From the NCBI RefSeq assembly GCF_937988725.1, contig NZ_CALKHS010000008.1:1-64000 (forward strand): a stretch of 64,000 nucleotides of DNA. Direction: 5' to 3'. Origin of the DNA: an uncultured Castellaniella sp. GTDB lineage: Bacteria > Pseudomonadota > Gammaproteobacteria > Burkholderiales > Burkholderiaceae_B. Below are positions 26,487 through 34,248 of the stretch, piece by piece (the stretch's first letter is position 1; the number at the start of each line of letters is the position of its first letter). Both the position numbers and the translations under genes were made by a program. A model generated the notes under the pieces. It made no database searches. It saw only the letters and a list, made by a program, of their open reading frames with translations, and had not been told where the DNA came from.

Positions 26487-27662
26487 ATGCGCACGGCCCG
26501 ACAGTATCTCGCCCGCGAAATCTACCGCTCGACGACCGTCGTGCTGGTGGCGCTCGTGGGTCTGTTCATGTTCTTTGCCCTGATCGAAGGCCTGGACAAG
26601 GTCGGCGAGCACCTGTCGCTGCTGAATCTGTTCTACCTGCAGGCGCTGGATCTGCCCAACCATCTGTACGAACTGCTGCCCATCGGCCTGCTGATCGGCG
26701 CGGTGCTGGCCCTGGCCGGCCTGGCCCAGCGCAATGAACTGACCATCCTGCGCGCATCGGGAGTCAGCGGCCTGAAACTGCTGGGGACGCTCTGGCTGAT
26801 CACCATCCCCCTGGTTCTGGGGGCCTACATCCTGTCGGAATACATCACGCCTGCCGCCGAACTGCGCGGCAGCGAATCGCGCCTGGCGCTGATGGGCCGC
26901 ACCGACGGCGGGCGCCTGTCCAGCGGCTACTGGTTCAAGGAAGGCGACGCCAGCGGCGGCACGCGCATCATCAACATCCACCGGCTGGACGGGCAGGGCC
27001 GGGTGCAGGGGGTCATCCTGTACGAATTCCGCCCCGACGATACCTTGCAGGCCTACGTCCAGGCCAAGACCGGGCAATTCGAACAGGGCCGGCTGAGCCT
27101 GCAGGACCTGACCGAAACCCGGATCCAGCCGCAATCGGCCGGCGCCCTGGCGGACGCCCGCGCGCCCGCATCGCCCATCGCCGAAGTCCTGAAACTGGAT
27201 CAACGCAGCATCCCGACGTCTCTCAGCCCGGAACGGCTGATCGCCCGCATCCTGACGCCGGAACGCATGGCCATCACCGACCTGCTGGACTACATCCAGT
27301 ATCTGCGCAAGAACCACCTGCAGACCGACCGCCAGGAAGTCGCCCTGTGGCGCAAGATCGCCTATCCCTTCACGCTGCTGGTCATGATGACCATCGCCGC
27401 GCCGATCGGCTTCATGCAGACCCGGCGCGGCGGGGTCGGCCCCAAGGTCTTCCTGGGCATCATCCTGGGCGTGGGCTTTTTCATGCTCAACCAGCTGGCG
27501 CTGAACGCCGGCATGCTGGGCGACTGGCCGCCCTGGGCCACGGCGCTGGTGCCCAGCCTGCTGGGCCTGTGTCTGGCGCTTCTCGCGCTGCTGGCCATGG
27601 AACACCGCCATCCCCTGGCGCTCTGGTGGCGCCAGCGGCGCCTGGAACGCAAACCCGCATGA
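26487..27662 (+). CDS. lptG: LPS export ABC transporter permease LptG
   Basis: This 391-aa inner-membrane permease of the LptB2FG complex extracts lipopolysaccharide from the inner membrane. It has an N-terminal helix pair, the ELTILRASGVSGLKLLGTLW coupling region, a periplasmic beta-jellyroll (about 125-290) and three C-terminal helices. ATG 26487 begins the conserved MRTARQYLAREIYRSTTVV. LptF, normally encoded just upstream of lptG, is not present in this window; mtgA takes that place. Overlaps apaH by 4 bases. Confidence 0.9.
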   Translation: MRTARQYLAREIYRSTTVVLVALVGLFMFFALIEGLDKVGEHLSLLNLFYLQALDLPNHLYELLPIGLLIGAVLALAGLAQRNELTILRASGVSGLKLLGTLWLITIPLVLGAYILSEYITPAAELRGSESRLALMGRTDGGRLSSGYWFKEGDASGGTRIINIHRLDGQGRVQGVILYEFRPDDTLQAYVQAKTGQFEQGRLSLQDLTETRIQPQSAGALADARAPASPIAEVLKLDQRSIPTSLSPERLIARILTPERMAITDLLDYIQYLRKNHLQTDRQEVALWRKIAYPFTLLVMMTIAAPIGFMQTRRGGVGPKVFLGIILGVGFFMLNQLALNAGMLGDWPPWATALVPSLLGLCLALLALLAMEHRHPLALWWRQRRLERKPA

Positions 27663-28477
27663 GCGCTGCCAAGGACATCTGGGTCGTCGGCGACGTGCAG
27701 GGCTGCGCGGGCGCCCTGCGGGCGCTGCTGGCCCGGCCGGAACTGTCCGGGCCGGACACGGAAATCTGGTTCGCGGGCGACCTGGTCAACCGGGGACCGG
27801 ATTCCCTGGGGGCGCTGCGGCTGATCCGCGGCCTGGGCGACCGGGCCCGGGCGATTCTGGGCAATCACGACCTGCACCTGCTGGCGCTCGTGGCCGGGGT
27901 CCGCAAGCAGGGCAAATCCGACACGGTGCAGGACATCCTGGACGCCCCCGACCGGGACGAGCTCATCACCTGGCTGCGCCATCGCCCGCTGATGGTGCGC
28001 GACCACGGCCACGTGATGGTCCATGCCGGCATCCTCCCCGCCTGGACGCTGGACCAGGCCCAATCCCTGGCGCGGGAAATCGAGACCGCCCTGCGGCAGG
28101 ACGACTGGCCCCAGGCGGTGCACGACCTGTACGGCGAGGAGCCGCTGCAATGGGACGACGCCCTGAGCGGGCCGGCGCGCATGCGGGTGATCGTCAACGC
28201 CCTGACGCGCATGCGGGTCTGCCGCGCCGACGGCAGCATGGACTTCCATCACAAGGGCGGCCCGGACGCGGGCCCCGACCTGCATCCCTGGTTCGAACTG
28301 CCCGGGCGCCGGGATCTCGGCGAACCCGTGGTCTTCGGCCATTGGTCCGCCCTGGGCCTGAACATCCGGCCCGACAGCATCTGCCTGGACACGGGCTGCG
28401 TGTGGGGGCGGTCCCTGACCGCCCTGCGCCTGAGCGACCACAGTCTGATCCAGCAGGACTGCGCGGATTGCCGCTAG
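27659..28477 (+). CDS. apaH: Symmetrical bis(5'-nucleosyl)-tetraphosphatase
   Basis: This 272-aa metallophosphatase cleaves Ap4A into two ADP and can remove Np4 caps from RNA. The phosphoesterase blocks are intact: GDVQGC, GDLVNRGPDS, GNHDLH and VHAGILPAW, ending with FGHWSALG and DTGCVWG. The start codon overlaps the lptG stop as ATGA. The end overlaps the convergent acyltransferase gene by 4 bases. Confidence 0.95.
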   Translation: MSAAKDIWVVGDVQGCAGALRALLARPELSGPDTEIWFAGDLVNRGPDSLGALRLIRGLGDRARAILGNHDLHLLALVAGVRKQGKSDTVQDILDAPDRDELITWLRHRPLMVRDHGHVMVHAGILPAWTLDQAQSLAREIETALRQDDWPQAVHDLYGEEPLQWDDALSGPARMRVIVNALTRMRVCRADGSMDFHHKGGPDAGPDLHPWFELPGRRDLGEPVVFGHWSALGLNIRPDSICLDTGCVWGRSLTALRLSDHSLIQQDCADCR

Positions 28478-29217
28478 GCGTCCGCCCCGGTCACGGCCCG
28501 GCGCACGGCCGCGTGCGCCTGGCGCGACACCCGGCCGCGGTCCAGGTGCGGCGCCGGGCCGATCACCGACAGGAATTCGCATTCCACCACCACGCCCCAA
28601 GCGCCCAGCAGGAACCACAGGTTCGCCGCCAGCGTCTGGTCCCCGACGAAGGCCAGCTCCGGCGCGCGACGCCCCCTGCGCAGGAACCTCAAGGCCACGG
28701 GCTGCACCGGGACGGCGGACTGCACGGCCGCCTCGAAGAGCCCGGCGTGAAACGGCAGGATGTCCGCGCCGTCCGTCGTGGTGCCTTCCGGAAACAGGCC
28801 CACCACGTCGCCGTGCCGGAAACAGGCCGCCATCTGGCGCCCGGCCTCGCGCACCGCCTGGCGGTGGCGCCGATCGATGAACAGGGTGCCCGCCCAGGCC
28901 ACCAGCAGGCCGATCACCGGCCAGCGCCGGATATCGCTCTTGGCGACGAAAGAGGTGGTGCGTACGCTGTTCAGGACGAAGATGTCCACCCACGACACAT
29001 GATTGACCGCCCACAGCACGGCGCCCCGGCGCATCGGCCGCCCCAGGACGCGCACCCGCACGCCGCACAGGACCAGCAGCGCCCGGGACCAGCCGCCGAC
29101 CACCGCCCGCCGCCGCGCCCGTGACAGGCAGGGAAACACCAGCAATTCCGTCAGCAGGCCCAGCAGAATCCAGGCCAGCACCAGCATCAACCGCACAAGG
29201 AACAGCAATAGCGCCAC
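28474..29217 (-). CDS. 1-acyl-sn-glycerol-3-phosphate acyltransferase-like (PlsC family)
   Basis: This 247-aa membrane acyltransferase has an N-terminal hydrophobic helix (about 1-25), the catalytic NHVSWVD (H-X4-D), the FIDRR and the FPEGTTTDG motifs of PlsC-type enzymes acting on glycerophospholipids. I chose GTG 29217 as start because GGGAG lies 5 bases upstream; the longer frame reads into yqgF on the same strand and is not protein-like. Ornithine-lipid synthesis (OlsA) is an alternative role. Downstream of yqgF, it may be in the yqgE-yqgF unit. Confidence 0.87.
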   Translation of the reverse strand: MALLLFLVRLMLVLAWILLGLLTELLVFPCLSRARRRAVVGGWSRALLVLCGVRVRVLGRPMRRGAVLWAVNHVSWVDIFVLNSVRTTSFVAKSDIRRWPVIGLLVAWAGTLFIDRRHRQAVREAGRQMAACFRHGDVVGLFPEGTTTDGADILPFHAGLFEAAVQSAVPVQPVALRFLRRGRRAPELAFVGDQTLAANLWFLLGAWGVVVECEFLSVIGPAPHLDRGRVSRQAHAAVRRAVTGADA

Positions 29218-29278
29218 GGGCACTCCCACGCCCGGCCAGCCCGGGCAACGCCGCTCATCATACCTGCTGCCGTCCGCG

Positions 29279-29722
29279 CTAACGGCGCACGGGAACCCGG
29301 GACAGGTCGCCGGCCTGGTCGGGGCGGCCCGACTGCCGATCCAGGTAGCGCTGCAGGATGACTGCCGCCGCCATGGCATCGTCGGGGTCGTTGGAACCCA
29401 GGATGCGCTGGGCTTCCAGGCTGGAGCCGCGTTCATCGACCAGTTCGACCGGCACGCGGAAGCGGCCTTCCAGCTGGTGGGCGAAGCGGCGGCTATGCTG
29501 CGAGGCGGGCTGCTCGCCGCCCTCCTGCGTCAAGGGAAGCCCCACCACCACCCGATCCGGCTGCCACTCGTCCAGCAGCGCGCGGATCCGGGCGAAGCGC
29601 TGGTCGCGCGTGGCGGGCGTCAGGATGCACAGGGGCCGGGCCTGCGCCGTCAGCGTGTTGCCGACGGCGACCCCGATCTTCTTCAGCCCGAAATCGAAGG
29701 CCAGCAGGACTTCCTCAGGCAT
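29279..29722 (-). CDS. yqgF: YqgF/RuvX putative pre-16S rRNA nuclease
   Basis: This 147-aa RNase H-fold protein belongs to the family first proposed as a Holliday junction resolvase and now linked to 16S rRNA 5'-end maturation. The catalytic acid pattern is seen in LAFDFGLKKIGVAVG, the LVDERGSS segment and DPDDAMAAAVILQ. Its start overlaps the yqgE stop by 8 bases, the widely conserved yqgE-yqgF pair. Confidence 0.94.
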   Translation of the reverse strand: MPEEVLLAFDFGLKKIGVAVGNTLTAQARPLCILTPATRDQRFARIRALLDEWQPDRVVVGLPLTQEGGEQPASQHSRRFAHQLEGRFRVPVELVDERGSSLEAQRILGSNDPDDAMAAAVILQRYLDRQSGRPDQAGDLSRVPVRR

Positions 29723-30311
29723 GGCCCGCGTCGCCGGTCAGCATGGACGAGCGAATGCCCAGCTGCGCCAGCGCGGCGTCATACCGCTGTTCGGCGGGCA
29801 CGTCGAACAGGATTTCATGGGACGCCAGGACATTGAGCCAGGCATTGCGGGCCAGTTCGTCCTCGAGTTGCCCCGCGCCCCACCCGGCGTATCCCAGTGT
29901 CACCAGCAGGTGGGCGGGGCCATGGCCGGCCGCGACGTCCTGCAGCACGTCGCGCGACGTGGTCAGGGCGACGTCTTCGCCCAGCGGGATGCTGGAGTTG
30001 TATTCCCCCCGGGGCACGTGCAGGACGAAGCCCCGGTCCGTCTGCACCGGACCGCCGAAAAACACGGGCGATTCGCGCACCGGACCGATTTCCAGCGAGA
30101 GCGGCAGATCGATGCGCTGCAGCAGGTCGCCAATGGTGAGATCCGTGGGTCGGTTGACCACCAGGCCCAGCGCCCCGTGTTCGGTGTGTTCGCAGACGTA
30201 GATCACCGTATTGGCCAGTTCCCCCGACACCATGCCCGGCATGGCCAGCAGAAACTGTCGGGACAGGTCGATACGCGAACGGCTGTCGGAGTCATGCGTT
30301 TCCGTCGTCAT
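29715..30311 (-). CDS. yqgE: YqgE/AlgH family protein
   Basis: This 198-aa DUF179 protein has the hallmark LAMPGMVSGELANTVIYVCEH near the N-terminus, followed by GALGLVVNRP and VFFGGPVQTDRGFVLH. The family's biochemical role is unclear (AlgH has been linked to alginate regulation). It is translationally coupled with yqgF and preceded by rubredoxin 44 bases upstream. Confidence 0.93.
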   Translation of the reverse strand: MTTETHDSDSRSRIDLSRQFLLAMPGMVSGELANTVIYVCEHTEHGALGLVVNRPTDLTIGDLLQRIDLPLSLEIGPVRESPVFFGGPVQTDRGFVLHVPRGEYNSSIPLGEDVALTTSRDVLQDVAAGHGPAHLLVTLGYAGWGAGQLEDELARNAWLNVLASHEILFDVPAEQRYDAALAQLGIRSSMLTGDAGHA

Positions 30312-30355
30312 GGCAGTCCCCTGAGTCCGGCCTTTCGGCCCATATGACTAGAGTA

Positions 30356-30520
30356 TCAGATCTCGATCAGTTCGAAGTCTTCCTTGCGGGCGCCGCATTC
30401 GGGACACACCCAGTTGGGGGGAACGTCCTCCCACCGTGTGCCGGGCGCAATGCCGTCTTCCGGAAAACCGGCCGCTTCATCGTAGATCCAGCCGCAAATC
30501 AGACACATCCAGGTCCGCAT
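30356..30520 (-). CDS. Rubredoxin
   Basis: This 54-aa one-iron electron carrier has the two knuckles CLICG (residues 6-10) and CPECG (residues 39-43) that hold Fe(Cys)4. The sequence between them (YDEAAGFPEDGIAPGTRWEDVP) is typical of short bacterial rubredoxins that feed alkane hydroxylases or oxygen-detoxifying enzymes. ATG 30520 is chosen because the upstream extension is unlike any rubredoxin. It is divergent from thiD. Confidence 0.95.
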   Translation of the reverse strand: MRTWMCLICGWIYDEAAGFPEDGIAPGTRWEDVPPNWVCPECGARKEDFELIEI

Positions 30521-30633
30521 GACAATCCCAACCTTGCAACAGGCCCGTCCGGTCACCGGCGGGCCGCATCCATTAGAATGGATGCCATAGTACCTAATCC
30601 GCCGGCCACGCTGCCGGCCAGTTGTCCGCACCC

Positions 30634-31443
30634 ATGGCCTCGCCTCTCGTCTCCACCCTGTCCCTGCCTCTGATTTTCGGCTCTTTCGACCCCAGCGGCG
30701 CCAGTAACCTGCCGATCGACGCGGTCATCTGCGCCCGGATGGGCATGCACGCGGGATCGGTGGCGACGGCCATCCACGTGCAGGATACGACCGGCGTCGA
30801 ATCCATCCAGCGGCTGTCGCCAGAACTGATCGACGACCAGGCCCGCTGCCTGCTGGAAGACATGGCGATCGGCTCCCTGAAGATCGGCCCGCAATACGAC
30901 CCCGAAACCATCGCCGTGCTGGCGCAGATCGCCGCCGACTACAACACCCTGCCCCTGGTGCTGCAGCTGGGCACGCCGCCGTCGGTTCCCGACCTGGACG
31001 ACCTGGACCCCGAAGACACGCTCAGCGCCCTGCTGGATCTGCTGGCGCCCCAGGCGCGGCTGGTGATCGTGGACGCCACGCTGCCCGAACAATGGGCCGG
31101 CCAGGGCCTGCTGTCCGCCGCGGGGGCCGACGACCCCGTCCAGGCCCTGCTGGAACTGGGGGCGGATCACGTGCTGTGCAGCAATGCGTCGCTGAGTTCC
31201 GGCCTGAACGGCCTGACCCTGCATTCCCGGGATCAGGCCAGCCGCCGCTGGCCGTGGTCGACGGCGCCGGTGCGGGCCAGCGACGGCGACAGCCTGCTGG
31301 CGACCGTGCTGACCTGCCTGCTGGCTCGGGGCCTGGACCCCGCCGAAGCCGCCCAGCAGGCCGTCGCCACGGCGACCAACCTGATGGCGCACCCCTTTCA
31401 CCCAGGCATGGGCCAGCATCTCCTGCAACACACTCTATCATGA
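30634..31443 (+). CDS. thiD: ThiD-like hydroxymethylpyrimidine (phosphate) kinase, divergent
   Basis: This 269-aa ribokinase-fold protein is expected to phosphorylate HMP and HMP-P in thiamine synthesis. The N-terminus GSFDPSGASNLPIDAV and ATAIHVQDTTGVE align with ThiD, but several motifs differ. In place of the usual GTGCT anion-hole loop it has ASDGDSLLA, so the active-site Cys is replaced by an Asp reminiscent of PfkB kinases. Context supports ThiD: its stop overlaps thiE. ATG 30634 is preferred over an upstream TTG at 30622. Confidence 0.8.
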   Translation: MASPLVSTLSLPLIFGSFDPSGASNLPIDAVICARMGMHAGSVATAIHVQDTTGVESIQRLSPELIDDQARCLLEDMAIGSLKIGPQYDPETIAVLAQIAADYNTLPLVLQLGTPPSVPDLDDLDPEDTLSALLDLLAPQARLVIVDATLPEQWAGQGLLSAAGADDPVQALLELGADHVLCSNASLSSGLNGLTLHSRDQASRRWPWSTAPVRASDGDSLLATVLTCLLARGLDPAEAAQQAVATATNLMAHPFHPGMGQHLLQHTLS

Positions 31444-32081
31444 CGAACCCACGCTTTCCCCGAGGCCTGTACGGGGTCACGCCCGACTGGGCCGACACCG
31501 ACCGCCTGCTGGCCGCCATCGAACAGGCCCATGCCGGCGGCATGCGGGCGCTGCAATGGCGGCGCAAGCACGGCACGGACGGCGAACGCCGCGCCCAGGC
31601 CGCCGCCGTGCGCGCGCTGTGCCTGCGCCTGCAGTTGCCCCTGATCATCAACGACGACTGGCGGCTGGCCGCCGACCTGGGCGCCGACGGCGTGCATCTG
31701 GGCAAGGACGACGAGGCCATCGCCCCCGTCCGCCAGGCCCTGGGGCCGGACACGCTGATCGGCTGTTCCTGCTACGACCAGCCCGAGCTGGCGCGCCGAC
31801 ATCTGCGGGAAGGCGTGGACTACATCGCCTTCGGCGCGATGTATCCCTCGTCCGTCAAACCCGATGCCGTCCGCGCCACGCTGGACCACGTCCGCAGCGG
31901 GCGGCGGCTGACGGAAGATTTCGCGCCCCGCCCCGCCGTCGTGGCCATCGGCGGCATCGGTCCCGACAATGCCGCTCCGGTCATCCAGGCCGGAGCCGAC
32001 AGCATCGCCGTGATCAGCGCCCTGTTCGAAGCCGCTGACGTGCGCGACGCCGCTCGCCGCTGCAGCGCGCTGTTTTCCTGA
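31440..32081 (+). CDS. thiE: Thiamine-phosphate synthase
   Basis: This 213-aa TIM-barrel enzyme joins HMP-pyrophosphate and thiazole phosphate to thiamine monophosphate. Recognisable motifs are GLYGVTPD at the start, QWRRK (substrate-binding Arg/Lys), INDDWRLAADLGADGVHLG and VVAIGGIGPDNAAPVIQAGAD. Its start overlaps thiD, and hemL follows 23 bases later. thiC at 42.3 kb belongs to the same pathway but is under separate riboswitch control. Confidence 0.93.
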   Translation: MTNPRFPRGLYGVTPDWADTDRLLAAIEQAHAGGMRALQWRRKHGTDGERRAQAAAVRALCLRLQLPLIINDDWRLAADLGADGVHLGKDDEAIAPVRQALGPDTLIGCSCYDQPELARRHLREGVDYIAFGAMYPSSVKPDAVRATLDHVRSGRRLTEDFAPRPAVVAIGGIGPDNAAPVIQAGADSIAVISALFEAADVRDAARRCSALFS

Positions 32082-32104
32082 CCCTTTTCCACCGGAACCG
32101 ATCC

Positions 32105-33382
32105 ATGTCCCGCAATACCGAACTGTTCGAACGCGCCAGCCGCGCCATCCCCGGCGGCGTCAATTCCCCCGTGCGCGCCTTCCGGTCGGTGGGCGGCACG
32201 CCGCCGTTCATCCAGCGAGCCCGGGGCCCCTATCTGTGGGACGCCGAAGACACCCGCTACATCGACTACGTCGGCTCCTGGGGGCCGGCCATCCTGGGCC
32301 ACGCCGACCCCGAAGTCGTCCGCGCCGTGCAGGCGGCCGCGGAAGGCGGCCTGTCCTTCGGCGCCCCGACCGAGGCCGAGGTCCGGATCGCCGAGGCGAT
32401 CATCGATCGGATTCCGTCCATCGAACAGGTGCGGCTGGTCAGCTCGGGCACCGAGGCCACCATGTCCGCCATCCGGCTGGCGCGGGGCCACACCGGCCGC
32501 CACAAGATCATCAAGTTCGAAGGCTGCTACCACGGCCATTCCGACAGCCTGCTGGTCAAGGCGGGATCGGGCATGCTGACTTTCGGCAATCCGTCGTCGG
32601 CCGGCGTCCCGCCCGAGTTCGTGCAGCACACGCTGGTGCTGGACTACAACGACCTGGCCGCCGTCGAGGCCGCCTTCGCGCAATACCCGGACGAGATCGC
32701 CTGCATCATCGTCGAACCCATCGCGGGCAACATGAACCTGGTGCGCCCCGCGCCGGGCTTCCTGGAAGGCCTGCGCGCGCTGTGCTCCCGGCACGGCGCC
32801 CTGCTGATCTTCGACGAGGTGATGACCGGGCTGCGCGTCGGGCCGCAAGGCATGCAGGGACTGTGCGGCGTCGCGCCCGACCTGACGACGCTGGCGAAGA
32901 TCATCGGCGGCGGCATGCCGGTGGGCGCCTTCGGCGGCCGCGCCGACGTCATGGCCGACATCGCGCCGCTAGGCGCCGTGTACCAGGCGGGCACGCTGTC
33001 GGGCAACCCGGTCGCCGTGGCGGCCGGCCTGGTCACGCTGCGCCGCCTGTCCGAACCCGGTTTCTACGACCGGCTGCACGCGCAGACCGGAAAACTGATC
33101 CAGGGCCTGGTGGAACGCGCCCGCCGGCACGGCGTGGCCTTCAGCGGCGACTGGCAGGGCGGGCTGTTCGGGATCTATTTCCGCGACACCGCGCCGACCA
33201 GCCTGGCGGAAGTTTCCGCCTGCGACCAGGAGGCCTTCAAGCGCTTCTTCCATGGCATGCTGGATGCGGGCGTGCATTTCGCGCCGTCGGCGTTCGAGGC
33301 CGGCTTCGTATCCATCACCCACGACGACGACGTCATCCAGGCGACGCTGGATGCCGCGGACCAGGTGTTCGCCGCGCTGTGA
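32105..33382 (+). CDS. hemL: Glutamate-1-semialdehyde 2,1-aminomutase
   Basis: This 425-aa PLP enzyme converts glutamate-1-semialdehyde to 5-aminolevulinate, the entry to heme synthesis. PLP is held by Lys265 in TTLAKIIGGGMPVGAFGG. PGGVNSPVR, SSGTEATMSAIRLARG and EPIAGNMN are also typical. The length is standard. It follows thiE closely and may share its transcript. Confidence 0.97.
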   Translation: MSRNTELFERASRAIPGGVNSPVRAFRSVGGTPPFIQRARGPYLWDAEDTRYIDYVGSWGPAILGHADPEVVRAVQAAAEGGLSFGAPTEAEVRIAEAIIDRIPSIEQVRLVSSGTEATMSAIRLARGHTGRHKIIKFEGCYHGHSDSLLVKAGSGMLTFGNPSSAGVPPEFVQHTLVLDYNDLAAVEAAFAQYPDEIACIIVEPIAGNMNLVRPAPGFLEGLRALCSRHGALLIFDEVMTGLRVGPQGMQGLCGVAPDLTTLAKIIGGGMPVGAFGGRADVMADIAPLGAVYQAGTLSGNPVAVAAGLVTLRRLSEPGFYDRLHAQTGKLIQGLVERARRHGVAFSGDWQGGLFGIYFRDTAPTSLAEVSACDQEAFKRFFHGMLDAGVHFAPSAFEAGFVSITHDDDVIQATLDAADQVFAAL

Positions 33383-33423
33383 GCGCGCCATCGGGGACGC
33401 CCGCCCGCGTCCCCGATGCGGAT

Positions 33424-33450
33424 ATTGATAAGAACTTCAAGTTTCTTGAC
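33424..33450 (+). promoter_or_regulatory. Candidate MarR operator/promoter region
   Basis: Between hemL and the MarR gene lies a near-palindrome, AAGAACTT-C-AAGTTTCTT (33430-33447). Its AACTT/AAGTT arms pair perfectly, and one extra base breaks the outer symmetry. It sits about 90 bases before the regulator start, where an autoregulatory MarR site would be expected. Confidence 0.35.
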
Positions 33451-33538
33451 CCAGGACAAGGACGCGCCATTCCTGGACCCCTAAACTAAGTCCGTCATTC
33501 ACATTACCGTGGCCGCCCGCGCGGCCAAGAGGCGCGCC

Positions 33539-34069
33539 ATGACCGACTACTCCCACTACGCCGCCACGCAGCACCCCGCCGTCGCACTGAGCATTCCGGA
33601 CCTGGAAACCCGGACCACCGGCCGGGAGCCCGCCGACATCCGCCTGTGGCTGCGCATGCTCAGCTGCTGCACCCTGATCGAAAACGAAGTCCGCAGCCGC
33701 CTGCGCAGCGAATTCCAGACGACCCTGCCGCGCTTCGACCTGATGTCCCAACTGACGCATGCCCCCAAGGGCCTGAAAATGAGCGAACTGTCGCGCCTGA
33801 TGATGGTGACCAACGGCAACGTCACCGGCATCACCGACCAGCTCGAAAAGGACGGCCTGGTGGAACGCATGAAAGACGACGGCGACCGCCGCAGCTCCCT
33901 GATCCGCCTGACGATGAAGGGCCGCCGCTACCATCGCCGCATGCAGCGCGCCCACGAAACCTGGATCCAGTCGCTGCTGGGCGGCCTCGCCCCGGCGGCT
34001 CGCAACACGCTGTTCGACCTGCTGGGCGACCTGAAGCAGGCGACCTATTCGCGGCTGCCGGCGGCCTGA
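33539..34069 (+). CDS. MarR-family transcriptional regulator
   Basis: This 176-aa protein has a winged-helix DNA-binding core (about residues 60-125): LKMSELSRLMMVTNGNVTGITDQLEKDGLVERMKDD, with the wing DRRSSLIRLTMKGR. Flanking helices form the dimer interface. Such regulators often answer to phenolic or aromatic ligands; no target operon lies next to it, so its targets are not visible here. ATG 33539 has an AGAGG ribosome site; a GTG at 33509 would add 10 residues. Confidence 0.9.
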   Translation: MTDYSHYAATQHPAVALSIPDLETRTTGREPADIRLWLRMLSCCTLIENEVRSRLRSEFQTTLPRFDLMSQLTHAPKGLKMSELSRLMMVTNGNVTGITDQLEKDGLVERMKDDGDRRSSLIRLTMKGRRYHRRMQRAHETWIQSLLGGLAPAARNTLFDLLGDLKQATYSRLPAA

Positions 34070-34170
34070 ACCCGGACCGCTGCCGCGCGGCGCTGGGCGC
34101 GCTTTGCCGTCATCCGGCGCGACCGCGCCTGAACCCCTCTCCGGGCCGGCGGACCGCGCCGATCCCAAGC

Positions 34171-34207
34171 ACCCCCATTCGTCATAGAATGGGGGTTTGT
34201 TTTTTTG
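34171..34207 (+). terminator. Rho-independent terminator between marR and argJ
   Basis: A 10-bp stem ACCCCCATTC/GAATGGGGGT (34171-34180 with 34187-34196), loop GTCATA, is followed by TTG and seven T residues. It ends only 42 bases before the argJ start. A second small hairpin CTGCGC-CTT-GCGCAG lies between it and argJ. Confidence 0.88.
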
Positions 34208-34248
34208 TCCTCTGCGCCTTGCGCAGGCAACCCAGACGCACGATCACC

